Assembly: GCF_000377745.1 (NCBI RefSeq)
Contig: NZ_KB898710.1
Location: forward strand, 165,059-229,058
Length of the DNA stretch: 64,000 nt
Direction: 5' to 3'
DNA from: Gilvimarinus chinensis DSM 19667
Lineage (GTDB): Bacteria > Pseudomonadota > Gammaproteobacteria > Pseudomonadales > Cellvibrionaceae
The notes beneath the pieces are model-generated. The model was not told the DNA's origin, did not search any database, and saw nothing but the letters and a program-made list of their open reading frames with translations. Shown one piece after another: positions 26,466 through 34,703 of this stretch (position 1 is its first letter; each line of letters opens with the position of its first letter). The position numbers and the translations under genes are program-made.

Positions 26466-26921
26466 ATGTTAGTCGAGTCGGGAAAAATTGTTGCAGTAGA
26501 GGCGGACGGCTTGTGGGTTGAAACCATAGCCAAGTCCACATGCGGCAGTTGCGCGGCACAAAAGGGTTGTGGTCAGAGTTTGCTGGCAAAATTTGCCGGT
26601 CATACGACGTTTATCTGGGTGTCTTTGGCAGGGCGTGATGCAGCGAGCTATCAGATTGGCGATGCGATTGAGCTTGGAGTTCCCGAGCAAGTGGTCGCTA
26701 ATGGCTCCATACTGGTTTATCTCTTGCCGTTACTTACGCTGCTCGCTGCAACGGTGAGCGCACATCAATTCGGCACGGGTGAAGGTTGGACAACGATTGC
26801 AGGGCTTGGGGGGTTGTTGCTTGGCGGTGCCTTCGTACGTTGGCGAGCTTATGTAACCCGCCACGACAGTCGTTTGCAGCCAGTACTTCTGGATGATCAG
26901 CAACCGCTTAAATTCGCTTGA
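26466..26921 (+). CDS. rseC: SoxR-reducing / sigma-E regulatory protein RseC
   Basis: A 151-residue inner-membrane protein of the RseC/MucC family. The N-terminal part has the cysteine group C26, C29, C35 (STCGSCAAQKGCG). Two membrane helices follow (about 78-96 and 101-120). RseC proteins are linked to sigma-E control, SoxR reduction and thiamine synthesis, but their mechanism is poorly known. It is the last gene of rpoE-rseA-rseB-rseC, and its stop codon lies 24 bases inside the end of the convergent glycosyltransferase gene. Confidence 0.9.
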   Translation: MLVESGKIVAVEADGLWVETIAKSTCGSCAAQKGCGQSLLAKFAGHTTFIWVSLAGRDAASYQIGDAIELGVPEQVVANGSILVYLLPLLTLLAATVSAHQFGTGEGWTTIAGLGGLLLGGAFVRWRAYVTRHDSRLQPVLLDDQQPLKFA

Positions 26922-27982
26922 ATAGCCCTTGTTCCCTCGCCATTAGGTAATTCCGCGATACCTGGCACCTTGGTCCATAAGTTTTGGCTCAACTGTGAAA
27001 GATTTTGTGCTTTATCTTCAACAATCCAGCGGCTTATCGCAGCGGAAACGTCAGGGTAGGGGGTTGGTGCCGGACGGGCCGCCTTTAACCACTGCGAAAT
27101 AATTTCATGTGACAGCCTGTGGGCGGTAGTGGCGTAGCCCAGTGCCTGTAACGCCAGAGCGTTAGACTGTTGCTCCATTTGCCCTATTACCGGTTCCACC
27201 AATAATTTCTTTCCCAATTCAATAGTCTCACTTGGTAATTCAAACCCTGCGCTGGAAATTACCCCTTCGCTTGAGTGCAAATGCGCCTGAAAGCCTGAGC
27301 GGGAAAATGGACATAGTTGTATATGTCCCATATCTTTCGCTTCGGCTAGCTTGTGATAGACGTAGAAGCGATACTCGGTAAAAGGTTCAAGCAACTTTAA
27401 AATGTCGTCTAGGTCTGCGAAGGGCAAGTACACTAATATCTGATTTTCTTTAAAGGTATTGTTGTGGTTGGAGGGCTCGACTATCGGTGGCAGCAGAGGT
27501 TGATCAAAGTGATGCCAGTGCACGCCAACAGGGGTGTCAGTGGGGGCAAACCAACGCATGAACGTATCGGTAACCAGGTTGTTGGCCCGTTTGGGGATGG
27601 GGTACAAAAACGAATTTTGATGGGAAATGCCAATGGATCTGACTCCTTGCTTTCTCGCTGCCCAAGCGGATACTGGCTCAAAGTCACTGACCACCAAGTC
27701 ATACTGTTGCATGGGTAAGGAGCGGATGTCACGGTAAAGCTGTAGAAGGTTACTCTTGAGTACAGTTTTGGTCATCTTGACCTTGCCTTTTTGGGTTTGC
27801 AAGGTCATGCCTTGATAGCATTGGAAGTCGCCAAAAATCTCCATATCGAAAAAATCAGATTTGGCGCGCCCCGAAAATAACCAGTCTACCTGAACATCGT
27901 AATCCGCCAATGCACGCGCCATGGAGCGTGCACGTGTCAGGTGACCATTACCCGTTCCCTGTACGCCATAAAGTATCTTCAT
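26897..27982 (-). CDS. MJ1255/VC2487-family glycosyltransferase
   Basis: About 361 residues with a GT28/GT-B fold. The N-terminus is MKILYGVQGTGNGHLTRARS, the glycine-rich acceptor loop. The C-terminal donor loop is ISSAGFELPSETIELGKKLLVEP, like the GGxGTxxEA region of MurG and MGDG synthases. The start at 27982 is chosen because the fold begins there and the codon overlaps the PAP2 stop by four bases (ATGA). A further 41 codons upstream are open but unlike the family. The acceptor is unknown. Coupling to a PAP2 phosphatase suggests a lipid acceptor such as diacylglycerol or a polyprenyl lipid, which is inference. Confidence 0.85.
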   Translation of the reverse strand: MKILYGVQGTGNGHLTRARSMARALADYDVQVDWLFSGRAKSDFFDMEIFGDFQCYQGMTLQTQKGKVKMTKTVLKSNLLQLYRDIRSLPMQQYDLVVSDFEPVSAWAARKQGVRSIGISHQNSFLYPIPKRANNLVTDTFMRWFAPTDTPVGVHWHHFDQPLLPPIVEPSNHNNTFKENQILVYLPFADLDDILKLLEPFTEYRFYVYHKLAEAKDMGHIQLCPFSRSGFQAHLHSSEGVISSAGFELPSETIELGKKLLVEPVIGQMEQQSNALALQALGYATTAHRLSHEIISQWLKAARPAPTPYPDVSAAISRWIVEDKAQNLSQLSQNLWTKVPGIAELPNGEGTRAIQANLSGC

Positions 27983-28515
27983 CCTACCAATCCTGTATAC
28001 ATGAGGCTGCCGAGCATTGCACAAGCGGAACCGAGAGCGGCCCCCGCGACTATATCTGAAGGGTAATGGACCCCCAGCAAAACACGAGATACGCCGATTA
28101 AGCAAGCCAGTGCATAGGCTGCGAGAGCGAATACGGGAAAGAACATCAGGATTAAATAGGCAAATACAAAAGCGGCCGCTGTGTGGCCCGAGGGAAAGCT
28201 AAATTGATCCGATGGGGTAATCCAGCTTTCAAACATGTCAATTTTTACGGCGGGGCGATCACGTTTGATAACATTTTTCAAAATTAGGTAGAGCCCTACA
28301 TCCAGCGCATAACAGCACAAGCCCATGAATAAAAAAGTATCACTATGGGGCACTTCAAATGCAATCAGCGCGAGAGCGATAGTGGCATAAAGCGGGCCAT
28401 CGCCGCAGCGAGATATCCAGCGAACTGTGCGCCGGTACGGAAATCGTTTAGTGACGTGCAGCCACATAAATGCCAGGGTGTCGAGCTGGTGGACTCTCTG
28501 CAAAAAAGCATTCAT
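27979..28515 (-). CDS. PAP2-family membrane phosphatase
   Basis: A 178-residue polytopic protein with the three-part PAP2 phosphatase signature: KNVIKRDRP (K-x6-RP), FPSGHT (PSGH) and SRVLLGVHYPSDIVAG (SR-x5-H-x3-D). Four or five membrane helices surround it. Family members dephosphorylate phosphatidic acid, undecaprenyl pyrophosphate or lipid A phosphates. It is the first gene of a two-gene unit with the glycosyltransferase, joined by a four-base overlap. It is divergent from dgkA across 94 bases that contain a Pho-box-like element. Confidence 0.9.
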   Translation of the reverse strand: MNAFLQRVHQLDTLAFMWLHVTKRFPYRRTVRWISRCGDGPLYATIALALIAFEVPHSDTFLFMGLCCYALDVGLYLILKNVIKRDRPAVKIDMFESWITPSDQFSFPSGHTAAAFVFAYLILMFFPVFALAAYALACLIGVSRVLLGVHYPSDIVAGAALGSACAMLGSLMYTGLVG

Positions 28516-28569
28516 AGTTTCACCCTTTGTGCGTTATCGGTGGGGACGGCTAAGAGATACCACCGCAGT

Positions 28570-28587
28570 ATGACGCTTGTGTGACAG
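28570..28587 (-). promoter_or_regulatory. Pho-box-like element before the PAP2 gene
   Basis: The minus strand reads CTGTCAC-ACAA-GCGTCAT, two seven-base units with the 11-base period of PhoB sites (CTGTCAT repeats). Three of 14 unit positions mismatch. Ten bases further downstream TATCTC could be the -10 box, the usual spacing of a PhoB-dependent promoter. It lies 55 bases before the PAP2 start codon. This is a by-eye match to a short motif. Confidence 0.35.
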
Positions 28588-28609
28588 AATTTTTAAGGGG
28601 GTGTGACGA

Positions 28610-28978
28610 ATGAAGCCAGGTAAAAGAGGGGTTACCCGAATAGCACATGCTTTGGGCTATTCCCTGCAGGGGTTGGGAGCGGCATGGAAGTTTGAAGCTG
28701 CTTTTCGCCAAGAGGTGATTATGGCTTTTGTACTGGTTCCCAGTGCATTTTTGTTGGCGACTAATCATATTGAATTGGTACTGCTTATCTCCAGTGTTTT
28801 TTGGGTGTTGATTGCCGAGTTGATTAACTCAGCGGTAGAGGCTGTGGTCGATCGCACCGGCTCAGAAATTCATGAATTGTCCGGACGGGCTAAGGATATT
28901 GCTTCGGCGGTAGTGCTGCTGAGCTTAATTCTCTTAACGGTGATATGGGGAATTATTGCCTGGAACCGATTTGCTTGA
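28610..28978 (+). CDS. dgkA: diacylglycerol kinase, DgkA
   Basis: A 122-residue small trimeric membrane kinase that turns diacylglycerol into phosphatidic acid. It recycles the diacylglycerol left by phosphoglycerol transfer to periplasmic glucans. The N-terminal GAAWKFEAAFRQEVIM, three membrane helices (about 35-52, 54-72 and 97-118) and the active-site segment AELINSAVEAVVDRTG with catalytic Glu and Asn are present. opgGH in this window would provide the source of diacylglycerol. The gene is divergent from the PAP2-glycosyltransferase pair, whose phosphatase may catalyse the reverse reaction. Confidence 0.95.
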   Translation: MKPGKRGVTRIAHALGYSLQGLGAAWKFEAAFRQEVIMAFVLVPSAFLLATNHIELVLLISSVFWVLIAELINSAVEAVVDRTGSEIHELSGRAKDIASAVVLLSLILLTVIWGIIAWNRFA

Positions 28979-29086
28979 ATCGCTGACTATTTTGTTTTCG
29001 CAATAGGAAGTTAACGGCCAGGAAGGCTAGTATATTGAAGAGAGTCGAACTGACGCGATAGTGTCGACATCATCAGGAAGTGATTT

Positions 29087-30268
29087 ATGAGTGCAGCGAG
29101 CCCCCGGTCGTCCGTATCTAATGCCACATTGTTTGGCCTTATCCTTGTTATTTTTCTCGGTTTGCAGGCCTGCTCTAAAAAGCCACCACCGGCACCAGAG
29201 GTAAAGCCTTCGGTGTCTGTGTACGAGGTGGCTCTGCGGCCCGTGGGCACCTACCGGGAGTTTGTAGGGCGCACTGAGGCTCGAAAAACTGTGGCTTTGC
29301 GGGCGCGTATTGAAGGTGAGCTGAAGCAGCGGGGTTTCGCTGAAGGGGCCGCAGTGCTCCAGGGACAGTTGTTGTTCGCTATTGAAGACTCACCCTACAT
29401 AGCTGCGGTACAAGGCGCTCAAGCTGAACTTGATCGCGCTCGAAGTGAAGTGGATCGAACCACGAAAGAACTTGCCCGCGGTGAGCAGCTGGCCCCAGAA
29501 GGCTACTTGAGCCAGCAAGATCTGGATAAATTAGAGGCTGCTGCCAGTCAGGCAAGGTCGACGTTAAAAGCTGCTGAGGCGCAGTTGGAATCGGCAAGTA
29601 TTAATCTCGGTTACACACGAATTACCGCTCCTTTCGATGGTGTGATAGGCAAAACCCGTTACAACGTGGGAACTATTGTTGGCCCTTCCAGCGAGCCACT
29701 GGCTGAGCTCTCAGCTTCTGACCCTGTTTACGTAAACTTTCAACTTGAGGAAAGTGCTTACATCACGTATTTGCAGCAGCGCCAGCGTGAGGGCAAGCTC
29801 AATCAGTCGCCCCCTGTGGATATCAGCATGCGCCTGCCAAATAACGACATTTATCCAGAATCGGGATCATTAAATTTTGCCGATACGCAAGTGGAACCGA
29901 CGATGGGCACCGTTAGCCTGCGTGCCGAATTTCCCAATCCAGACGGCGTTGTGGTGCCAGGTATGTACGTTACTTTGCTGGTAGAGGGGCGAGAAAAAGA
30001 CAATTTACCGGTGGTTCCGCAGGCTGCGGTGCAGGCTGTGCAGGGTGGCTATTCAGTTTTGTTGGTGAGCGGCGACAATACTGTCGAGCAGGTGATTGTT
30101 CGTATGGGAAGACGTTTAGGTCCCATGTGGGTAGTAAAAGAGGGGTTGCAAGTAGGCGACAGGGTTATCATCGATGGTTTGCAAAAGGTGCGATCAGGAA
30201 TTGAAGTTGAGCCTGTAGTACATCAGGTAGATTTCGTTACTGGGGCTATTCGCCCCCACAACCAATAA
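29087..30268 (+). CDS. RND efflux periplasmic adaptor (MexC/AcrA type), lipoprotein
   Basis: A 393-residue membrane-fusion protein. A lipobox (LGLQAC, Cys29) marks it as lipid-anchored in the inner membrane. The order is beta-barrel entry (YEVALRPVGTYREFVGRTEARKT, read in two parts), lipoyl halves, a coiled-coil hairpin (about 100-165, Glu/Ala/Arg-rich), then ITAPFDGVIGKTRYNVGTIVGP and the membrane-proximal domain with VVPQAAVQAV. It links the inner-membrane pump to an outer-membrane channel. The pump gene follows after 14 bases. No TolC-type gene is present, so a channel encoded elsewhere must be used. Confidence 0.93.
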   Translation: MSAASPRSSVSNATLFGLILVIFLGLQACSKKPPPAPEVKPSVSVYEVALRPVGTYREFVGRTEARKTVALRARIEGELKQRGFAEGAAVLQGQLLFAIEDSPYIAAVQGAQAELDRARSEVDRTTKELARGEQLAPEGYLSQQDLDKLEAAASQARSTLKAAEAQLESASINLGYTRITAPFDGVIGKTRYNVGTIVGPSSEPLAELSASDPVYVNFQLEESAYITYLQQRQREGKLNQSPPVDISMRLPNNDIYPESGSLNFADTQVEPTMGTVSLRAEFPNPDGVVVPGMYVTLLVEGREKDNLPVVPQAAVQAVQGGYSVLLVSGDNTVEQVIVRMGRRLGPMWVVKEGLQVGDRVIIDGLQKVRSGIEVEPVVHQVDFVTGAIRPHNQ

Positions 30269-30282
30269 GGTGGGCTGAGCTT

Positions 30283-33200
30283 ATGATCAGCCGGACGTTT
30301 ATTTATCGCCCTAAATTTGCTTTTGTCATTTCCATTGTCATTACCTTGGTTGGATTGCTTGCACTCAATAGCTTGCCAGTCAATTTGTATCCTCGCCTTG
30401 CTCCCCCCAAAGTGCAGGTATCGGCCGTGTACCCTGGAGCCAGTGCGCAAGTGGTAGAAGAGGCTGTGCTAAGGCCACTAGAAGAGCAGATCAACGGTGT
30501 GGAGAATATGCTCTACATAGAGTCTTCTGCATCAAACAACGGTGCGGCCAGTATCACGGTAACCTTTGCCACTGGCACCGATGAAAATATCGCCCAGGTC
30601 AATGTACAAAATCGGGTCTCATTGGCGACGCCCTCTTTGCCGCAAGAAGTTACCCGGCAAGGGGTTACGGTACGTAAGCAGGCCAGCAATATGTTGTTGG
30701 GGGTCAACCTGGTTGCAAAGCCAGGCTATGAGCATTTTGATGAGCTGTATCTCAATAATTATGCCGATAGTTTTTTGGTGGAACCCTTGGGGCGAGTTCC
30801 GGGTGTCTCTGATGTTAACTTAATGGGCGATAAGGCCTATGCAATGAGGTTATGGTTAAACCCTGATCGCATGCGTGCTTTGAGTGTAACAGTAACGGAT
30901 ATTACTCAGGCTTTAGGTGAGCAGAATGTGATTGTTGCGGCGGGTAAGTTGGGGCAAAACCCCGTGCCCGATGGCCAAGTATTTGAATACAGCATTCAGG
31001 CGCAAGGACGGTTGCAAAGTGCGGATGAGTTTGGCGATATTATTTTGCGTGCTGATGACCAAGGTGCCGTCGTAAAGCTGCGTGATGTCGCACGGGTGGA
31101 GCTGGGCTCGCGCAGCTATGGAGTTACTGCGAAATTAAGCGGAGCAGAAACCGCTTTTATGGTGATTTATCAGTTGCCGGATGCAAATGCCTTGGATGTG
31201 GCATCCGGAGTGCGGGCGCAGATGCAGGCGTTGGGAAAAAATTTACCTGAAGGAATGGAATACAAACTGATTTTTGACTCCACTGTGTTTATTACTCGCT
31301 CAGTGGAAGAGGTTGTTGTCACGCTGTTGCAGGCTGTGGCCTTAGTCATCGCTGTGGTGTTTTTATTTTTACAGAATTGGCGTGCAACGCTTATACCTTC
31401 CATTGCAATCCCTGTCTCATTGATTGGCACTTTCGCCTGCATGTTGGCGCTGGGTTACTCCATTAACTTAATCACTTTGTTTGGTTTGGTGCTGGCCATT
31501 GGTATCGTTGTGGACGATGCAATTATCGTGATTGAAAATGTTGAGCGTGTGCTGCACGAAGATAAATGTACGGTACGTGAAGCCACGCTTAAGTCCATGG
31601 CACAGGTTAGTAAACCAATCATTGCAACCACTTTGGTGTTGCTGGCGGTATTCGTGCCGGTAAGCTTTATGCCGGGTATTACAGGGGTGCTTTATCAGCA
31701 GTTTGCTGTGACTATTTCTTGCGCGGTACTCATTTCTTCTATTAACGCTTTAACGTTAAGCCCTGCACTTTGCGCTGTGCTGCTACGGGAGGAGAATAAA
31801 CCGGCGAGGTTTATGGCTCCTGTGGAGGGCGCTATTGAAAAGTTAACTGCTGGTTATAAAACTATTATAGGGAGCATGTTGCGGCGTTCCGCTCGAGGTG
31901 GTGTGGCGCTGGTGTTGATTGTGGCGGGGTTAATTTGGTTGCTGATGAATCTACCTAGTGGATTTGTTCCTGAGGAGGATCAAGGCTATCTGTTTGTGGA
32001 CGTACAGCTTCCCGATGCCGCCTCGAGTCAGCGTAGCGTTGCAACGTTAGACCGGATTACCCATATAGCGTTGCAGCAGCCTGGTGTTAGTGATGTGATT
32101 TCTGTGGCCGGTTTCAGTGTGCTGTCTGGCGCAGGGTCAAATAATGGTTTTGCGGTGGTGGTGCTGGACGATTGGGAGGAACGCACTTCGCCAGACTTAA
32201 GTGTGCAAGCTATTCTGGCCCAGCTGTACACAAAGTTTAATGCTATCACCGAGGCGCGAGTGCTGGCTTTTAATTTACCGCCGATTCCCGGTATTGGTGT
32301 TTCCAGCGGTTTTGAATTTCAGTTACAAGACACGGCAGGGCGCTCACCGGGTGAACTTGCTCGGGCGATGAATGGCTTGGTGTACGCGGCCAATAGCAGT
32401 GGCGATTTGTCTCAGGTGTTCAGTACTTTTCGTGCCAATGTACCGCAGTACTTTCTCAATGTGGATCGAAATAAAGCGAAAGCCCAAGGCATTGCCATCA
32501 GCGATATATTTACCACCCTGCAGGCCCAGTGGGGTTCGGTTTACGTAAATGATTTCAGCTTTAACTCACGGACTTATCGCGTGATGATTCAAGCCGATGG
32601 TCCCTACCGGTTAAAGCCTGAAGATTTGCAGCACTATTATGTGCGTAATTATAAGGGTGAAATGGTGCCTTTATTGACCTTGGCGAGGCTTGAACCCGTT
32701 CAGGGGCCTGTGAGTATCAGTCATTACAACCTTTACCGTTCCGCAAAACTTACCGGTAATCCTGCGCCTGGCTTGAGTTCGGGACAGGCTATTGCCGCGA
32801 TGGAAAATCTGGCTGATACACATTTACCGGACGGGTTTACCTACCAATGGTCCGGTCAGTCTAAAGAGGAGATCGACGCGGGCAATCTGGTGCCAGTGTT
32901 GTTTGCGTTAGCCTTTTTGTTTGTATATTTGTTTTTGGTGGCCATGTACGAAAGCTGGACCATCCCCATAGCCGTCATTATGGCGGCACCTCTGGCCCTA
33001 TTCGGTGCACTCTTTACGTTACAGTTGGCGGGTTTAACCAATAATCTTTACGCCCAAATAGGTATGGTGTTGTTGTTGGGGATGGCCGCTAAAACTGCGA
33101 TTTTAATTGTGGAGTTTGCCATGGAGCAGCGCAGCGCGGGCGAAAGTATTGTGAATGCTGCTTATCATGCGGCGCACTTAAGGTTTAGAGCGGTGTTAAT

Positions 33201-33420
33201 GACGGCGCTGTCATTTGTGCTGGGGGTATTGCCGTTGATCTTTTCCAGTGGTGCGGGCGCGGCTTCGCGTATCTCTTTGGGGTTTACCGTGTTTGGGGGG
33301 ATGATGGCAGCGTCTATTTTAGGTACATTGCTAGTACCGCTGTTTTACTGGGCGATACAAACTGCCCGGGAGCGCTTTGGGGGGCCGTCTAAATCTGGGC
33401 AAGAGGTGATTGCCAGCTGA
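30283..33420 (+). CDS. RND efflux pump, HAE1 family (AcrB/MexD-like)
   Basis: A 1045-residue hydrophobe/amphiphile efflux pump with 12 membrane helices and two large periplasmic loops. The proton-relay residues are in place: GLVLAIGIVVDDAIIVIENVE has the paired Asp of helix 4, and GMAAKTAILIVEFAM the helix 10 Lys. The start FIYRPKFAFVISIVITLVGL and the motif FMPGITGVLYQQFAVTIS are typical of HAE1 pumps. It exports drugs, detergents or metabolites by drug/proton antiport; the substrate range cannot be read. It forms a unit with the adaptor upstream and is separated from the second RND pair by a weak hairpin. Confidence 0.94.
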   Translation: MISRTFIYRPKFAFVISIVITLVGLLALNSLPVNLYPRLAPPKVQVSAVYPGASAQVVEEAVLRPLEEQINGVENMLYIESSASNNGAASITVTFATGTDENIAQVNVQNRVSLATPSLPQEVTRQGVTVRKQASNMLLGVNLVAKPGYEHFDELYLNNYADSFLVEPLGRVPGVSDVNLMGDKAYAMRLWLNPDRMRALSVTVTDITQALGEQNVIVAAGKLGQNPVPDGQVFEYSIQAQGRLQSADEFGDIILRADDQGAVVKLRDVARVELGSRSYGVTAKLSGAETAFMVIYQLPDANALDVASGVRAQMQALGKNLPEGMEYKLIFDSTVFITRSVEEVVVTLLQAVALVIAVVFLFLQNWRATLIPSIAIPVSLIGTFACMLALGYSINLITLFGLVLAIGIVVDDAIIVIENVERVLHEDKCTVREATLKSMAQVSKPIIATTLVLLAVFVPVSFMPGITGVLYQQFAVTISCAVLISSINALTLSPALCAVLLREENKPARFMAPVEGAIEKLTAGYKTIIGSMLRRSARGGVALVLIVAGLIWLLMNLPSGFVPEEDQGYLFVDVQLPDAASSQRSVATLDRITHIALQQPGVSDVISVAGFSVLSGAGSNNGFAVVVLDDWEERTSPDLSVQAILAQLYTKFNAITEARVLAFNLPPIPGIGVSSGFEFQLQDTAGRSPGELARAMNGLVYAANSSGDLSQVFSTFRANVPQYFLNVDRNKAKAQGIAISDIFTTLQAQWGSVYVNDFSFNSRTYRVMIQADGPYRLKPEDLQHYYVRNYKGEMVPLLTLARLEPVQGPVSISHYNLYRSAKLTGNPAPGLSSGQAIAAMENLADTHLPDGFTYQWSGQSKEEIDAGNLVPVLFALAFLFVYLFLVAMYESWTIPIAVIMAAPLALFGALFTLQLAGLTNNLYAQIGMVLLLGMAAKTAILIVEFAMEQRSAGESIVNAAYHAAHLRFRAVLMTALSFVLGVLPLIFSSGAGAASRISLGFTVFGGMMAASILGTLLVPLFYWAIQTARERFGGPSKSGQEVIAS

Positions 33421-33434
33421 TCCTTTTCCTTAAT

Positions 33435-33459
33435 AAAGTCCCCATTTAAAGGGGGCTTT
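33435..33459 (+). terminator. weak hairpin terminator after the first RND pair
   Basis: AAAGTCCCC (33435-33443) pairs with GGGGGCTTT (33451-33459) through a stem with one G-T pair and a short loop. The downstream T-run is poor, so termination may be partial. Confidence 0.45.
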
Positions 33460-33569
33460 ACCTTACTATACCTGTTTTACAGTTCCTTACGTGTCGGTGC
33501 TGCCTAAGGCGTCGGCCGAGCCGTAGAATCCCCAAGCATAAACGTGTCCATTAAAGGTGAACGATAAAA

Positions 33570-34703
33570 ATGCTGTACTTGTTTCGCAATGTATTTTCCG
33601 GTGTACCGCTAGGCGTTGGCCTGTTGTTGCTGAGCGTGGTTTTATCCGGATGTTCTGACTCCGAACCCTCGAAACAAGCCCGAAGCGATAACAAGCCTCG
33701 CCCGGTGATTGCAGCTCAAATTCACTACATCCCCGAGCGGGTTGAAGTTGAAGCCGTAGGCACGTCGCGTGCACTGCACTCAGTAAATATTCGACCTCGG
33801 GTCGCAGGTCAGGTGGATAGCGTCCAAATTCAACCTGGGCAAAAAGTAAATCAGGGTGCCGAGTTATTCACGTTGGACAGCCGCGATGAAGAGTTAGCGC
33901 TGCGTAATGCCGAGCTGGAGCTTGCCGACGCTGAGCGTTTGCTGGAGCGTTATCGTCAAACCAAAGACAGCGGAGCTGTAACCCAGTCGGCATTGGATGA
34001 TGCTGATAGCGCAGTGGCGCGAGCCCGAGTAGCGGTGGATCGTGCCAAAGTGAACTTGGCCTATCAGAAAGTACTAGCACCGTTTACGGGGTATGTGGGT
34101 TTTACCGATATAGACCCCGGTGCCTGGGTAGATACCAGTACCACCTTAACCACGCTGGATGACCGCAGTCGTTTGTTGGTTACCTTTTCTTTGCCTGAGC
34201 TTTTATTGGGCCAAATTGATGTCGGCCAGAAAATTGCCCTGTCTACCTGGCGTGAAAAAGACACCATTGCTGAAGGCGATGTAGTGGAAATTGACAGTCG
34301 AGTGGATGATAGCGAGCGTATGTTTCGAGTTCGCGCCCATGTCGATAACACAAATGACGCGCTGCGCCCCGGTATGAGCTTCCGCATTGCATTGCAATTG
34401 CTGGGCAATGAATATGCGGTAGTCCCAGAGGTCTCACTGCAGTGGGGGGCTCGGGGTTCTTATGTGTGGGCGGTCGTTGATGGTATCGCTGAGCGGCGTG
34501 TGGCCACGATTGTTCAGCGCTTAGCGGGTAAGGTATTGGTGGATGTTGATTTGCCGGAAGGCGCACTGGTTGTGCTGGAAGGCATTCAAATGGTTCGTCA
34601 GGGGATGGCAGTCAGGGTAGACCAAATAGTGAACGCTGATGGAAACCCAGTGAGAGAGGGATCCGGCCCAGCAGCAGACATTACCGAGGTGAACGGTGAC
34701 TGA
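33570..34703 (+). CDS. RND efflux periplasmic adaptor, second system, lipoprotein
   Basis: A 377-residue membrane-fusion protein with lipobox VLSGC (Cys28). Landmarks are VEVEAVGTSRALHSVNIRPRVAGQV, a short coiled coil (about 105-155), LAPFTGYVGFTDIDPGAWV and VPEVSLQWGARGSYVWAVVDG. It differs clearly from the first adaptor; the short hairpin and the DIDPG loop resemble adaptors of MexF/VexD-like pumps. The pump gene overlaps its end by eight bases (GTG within GTGACTGA), so translation is coupled. About 150 bases separate this pair from the first pump gene and probably hold its promoter. Confidence 0.92.
   Translation: MLYLFRNVFSGVPLGVGLLLLSVVLSGCSDSEPSKQARSDNKPRPVIAAQIHYIPERVEVEAVGTSRALHSVNIRPRVAGQVDSVQIQPGQKVNQGAELFTLDSRDEELALRNAELELADAERLLERYRQTKDSGAVTQSALDDADSAVARARVAVDRAKVNLAYQKVLAPFTGYVGFTDIDPGAWVDTSTTLTTLDDRSRLLVTFSLPELLLGQIDVGQKIALSTWREKDTIAEGDVVEIDSRVDDSERMFRVRAHVDNTNDALRPGMSFRIALQLLGNEYAVVPEVSLQWGARGSYVWAVVDGIAERRVATIVQRLAGKVLVDVDLPEGALVVLEGIQMVRQGMAVRVDQIVNADGNPVREGSGPAADITEVNGD

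Noticed and set aside
29044-29068. Imperfect inverted repeat GTCGAACT...AGTGTCGAC before the first RND adaptor gene, as a TetR-type operator
   Set aside because: The arms need a one-base gap to align and no regulator gene is nearby, so it cannot be separated from chance.
32028-32249. Antisense frames inside the RND pump genes
   Set aside because: They are expected by-products of long coding sequences and show no independent signals.
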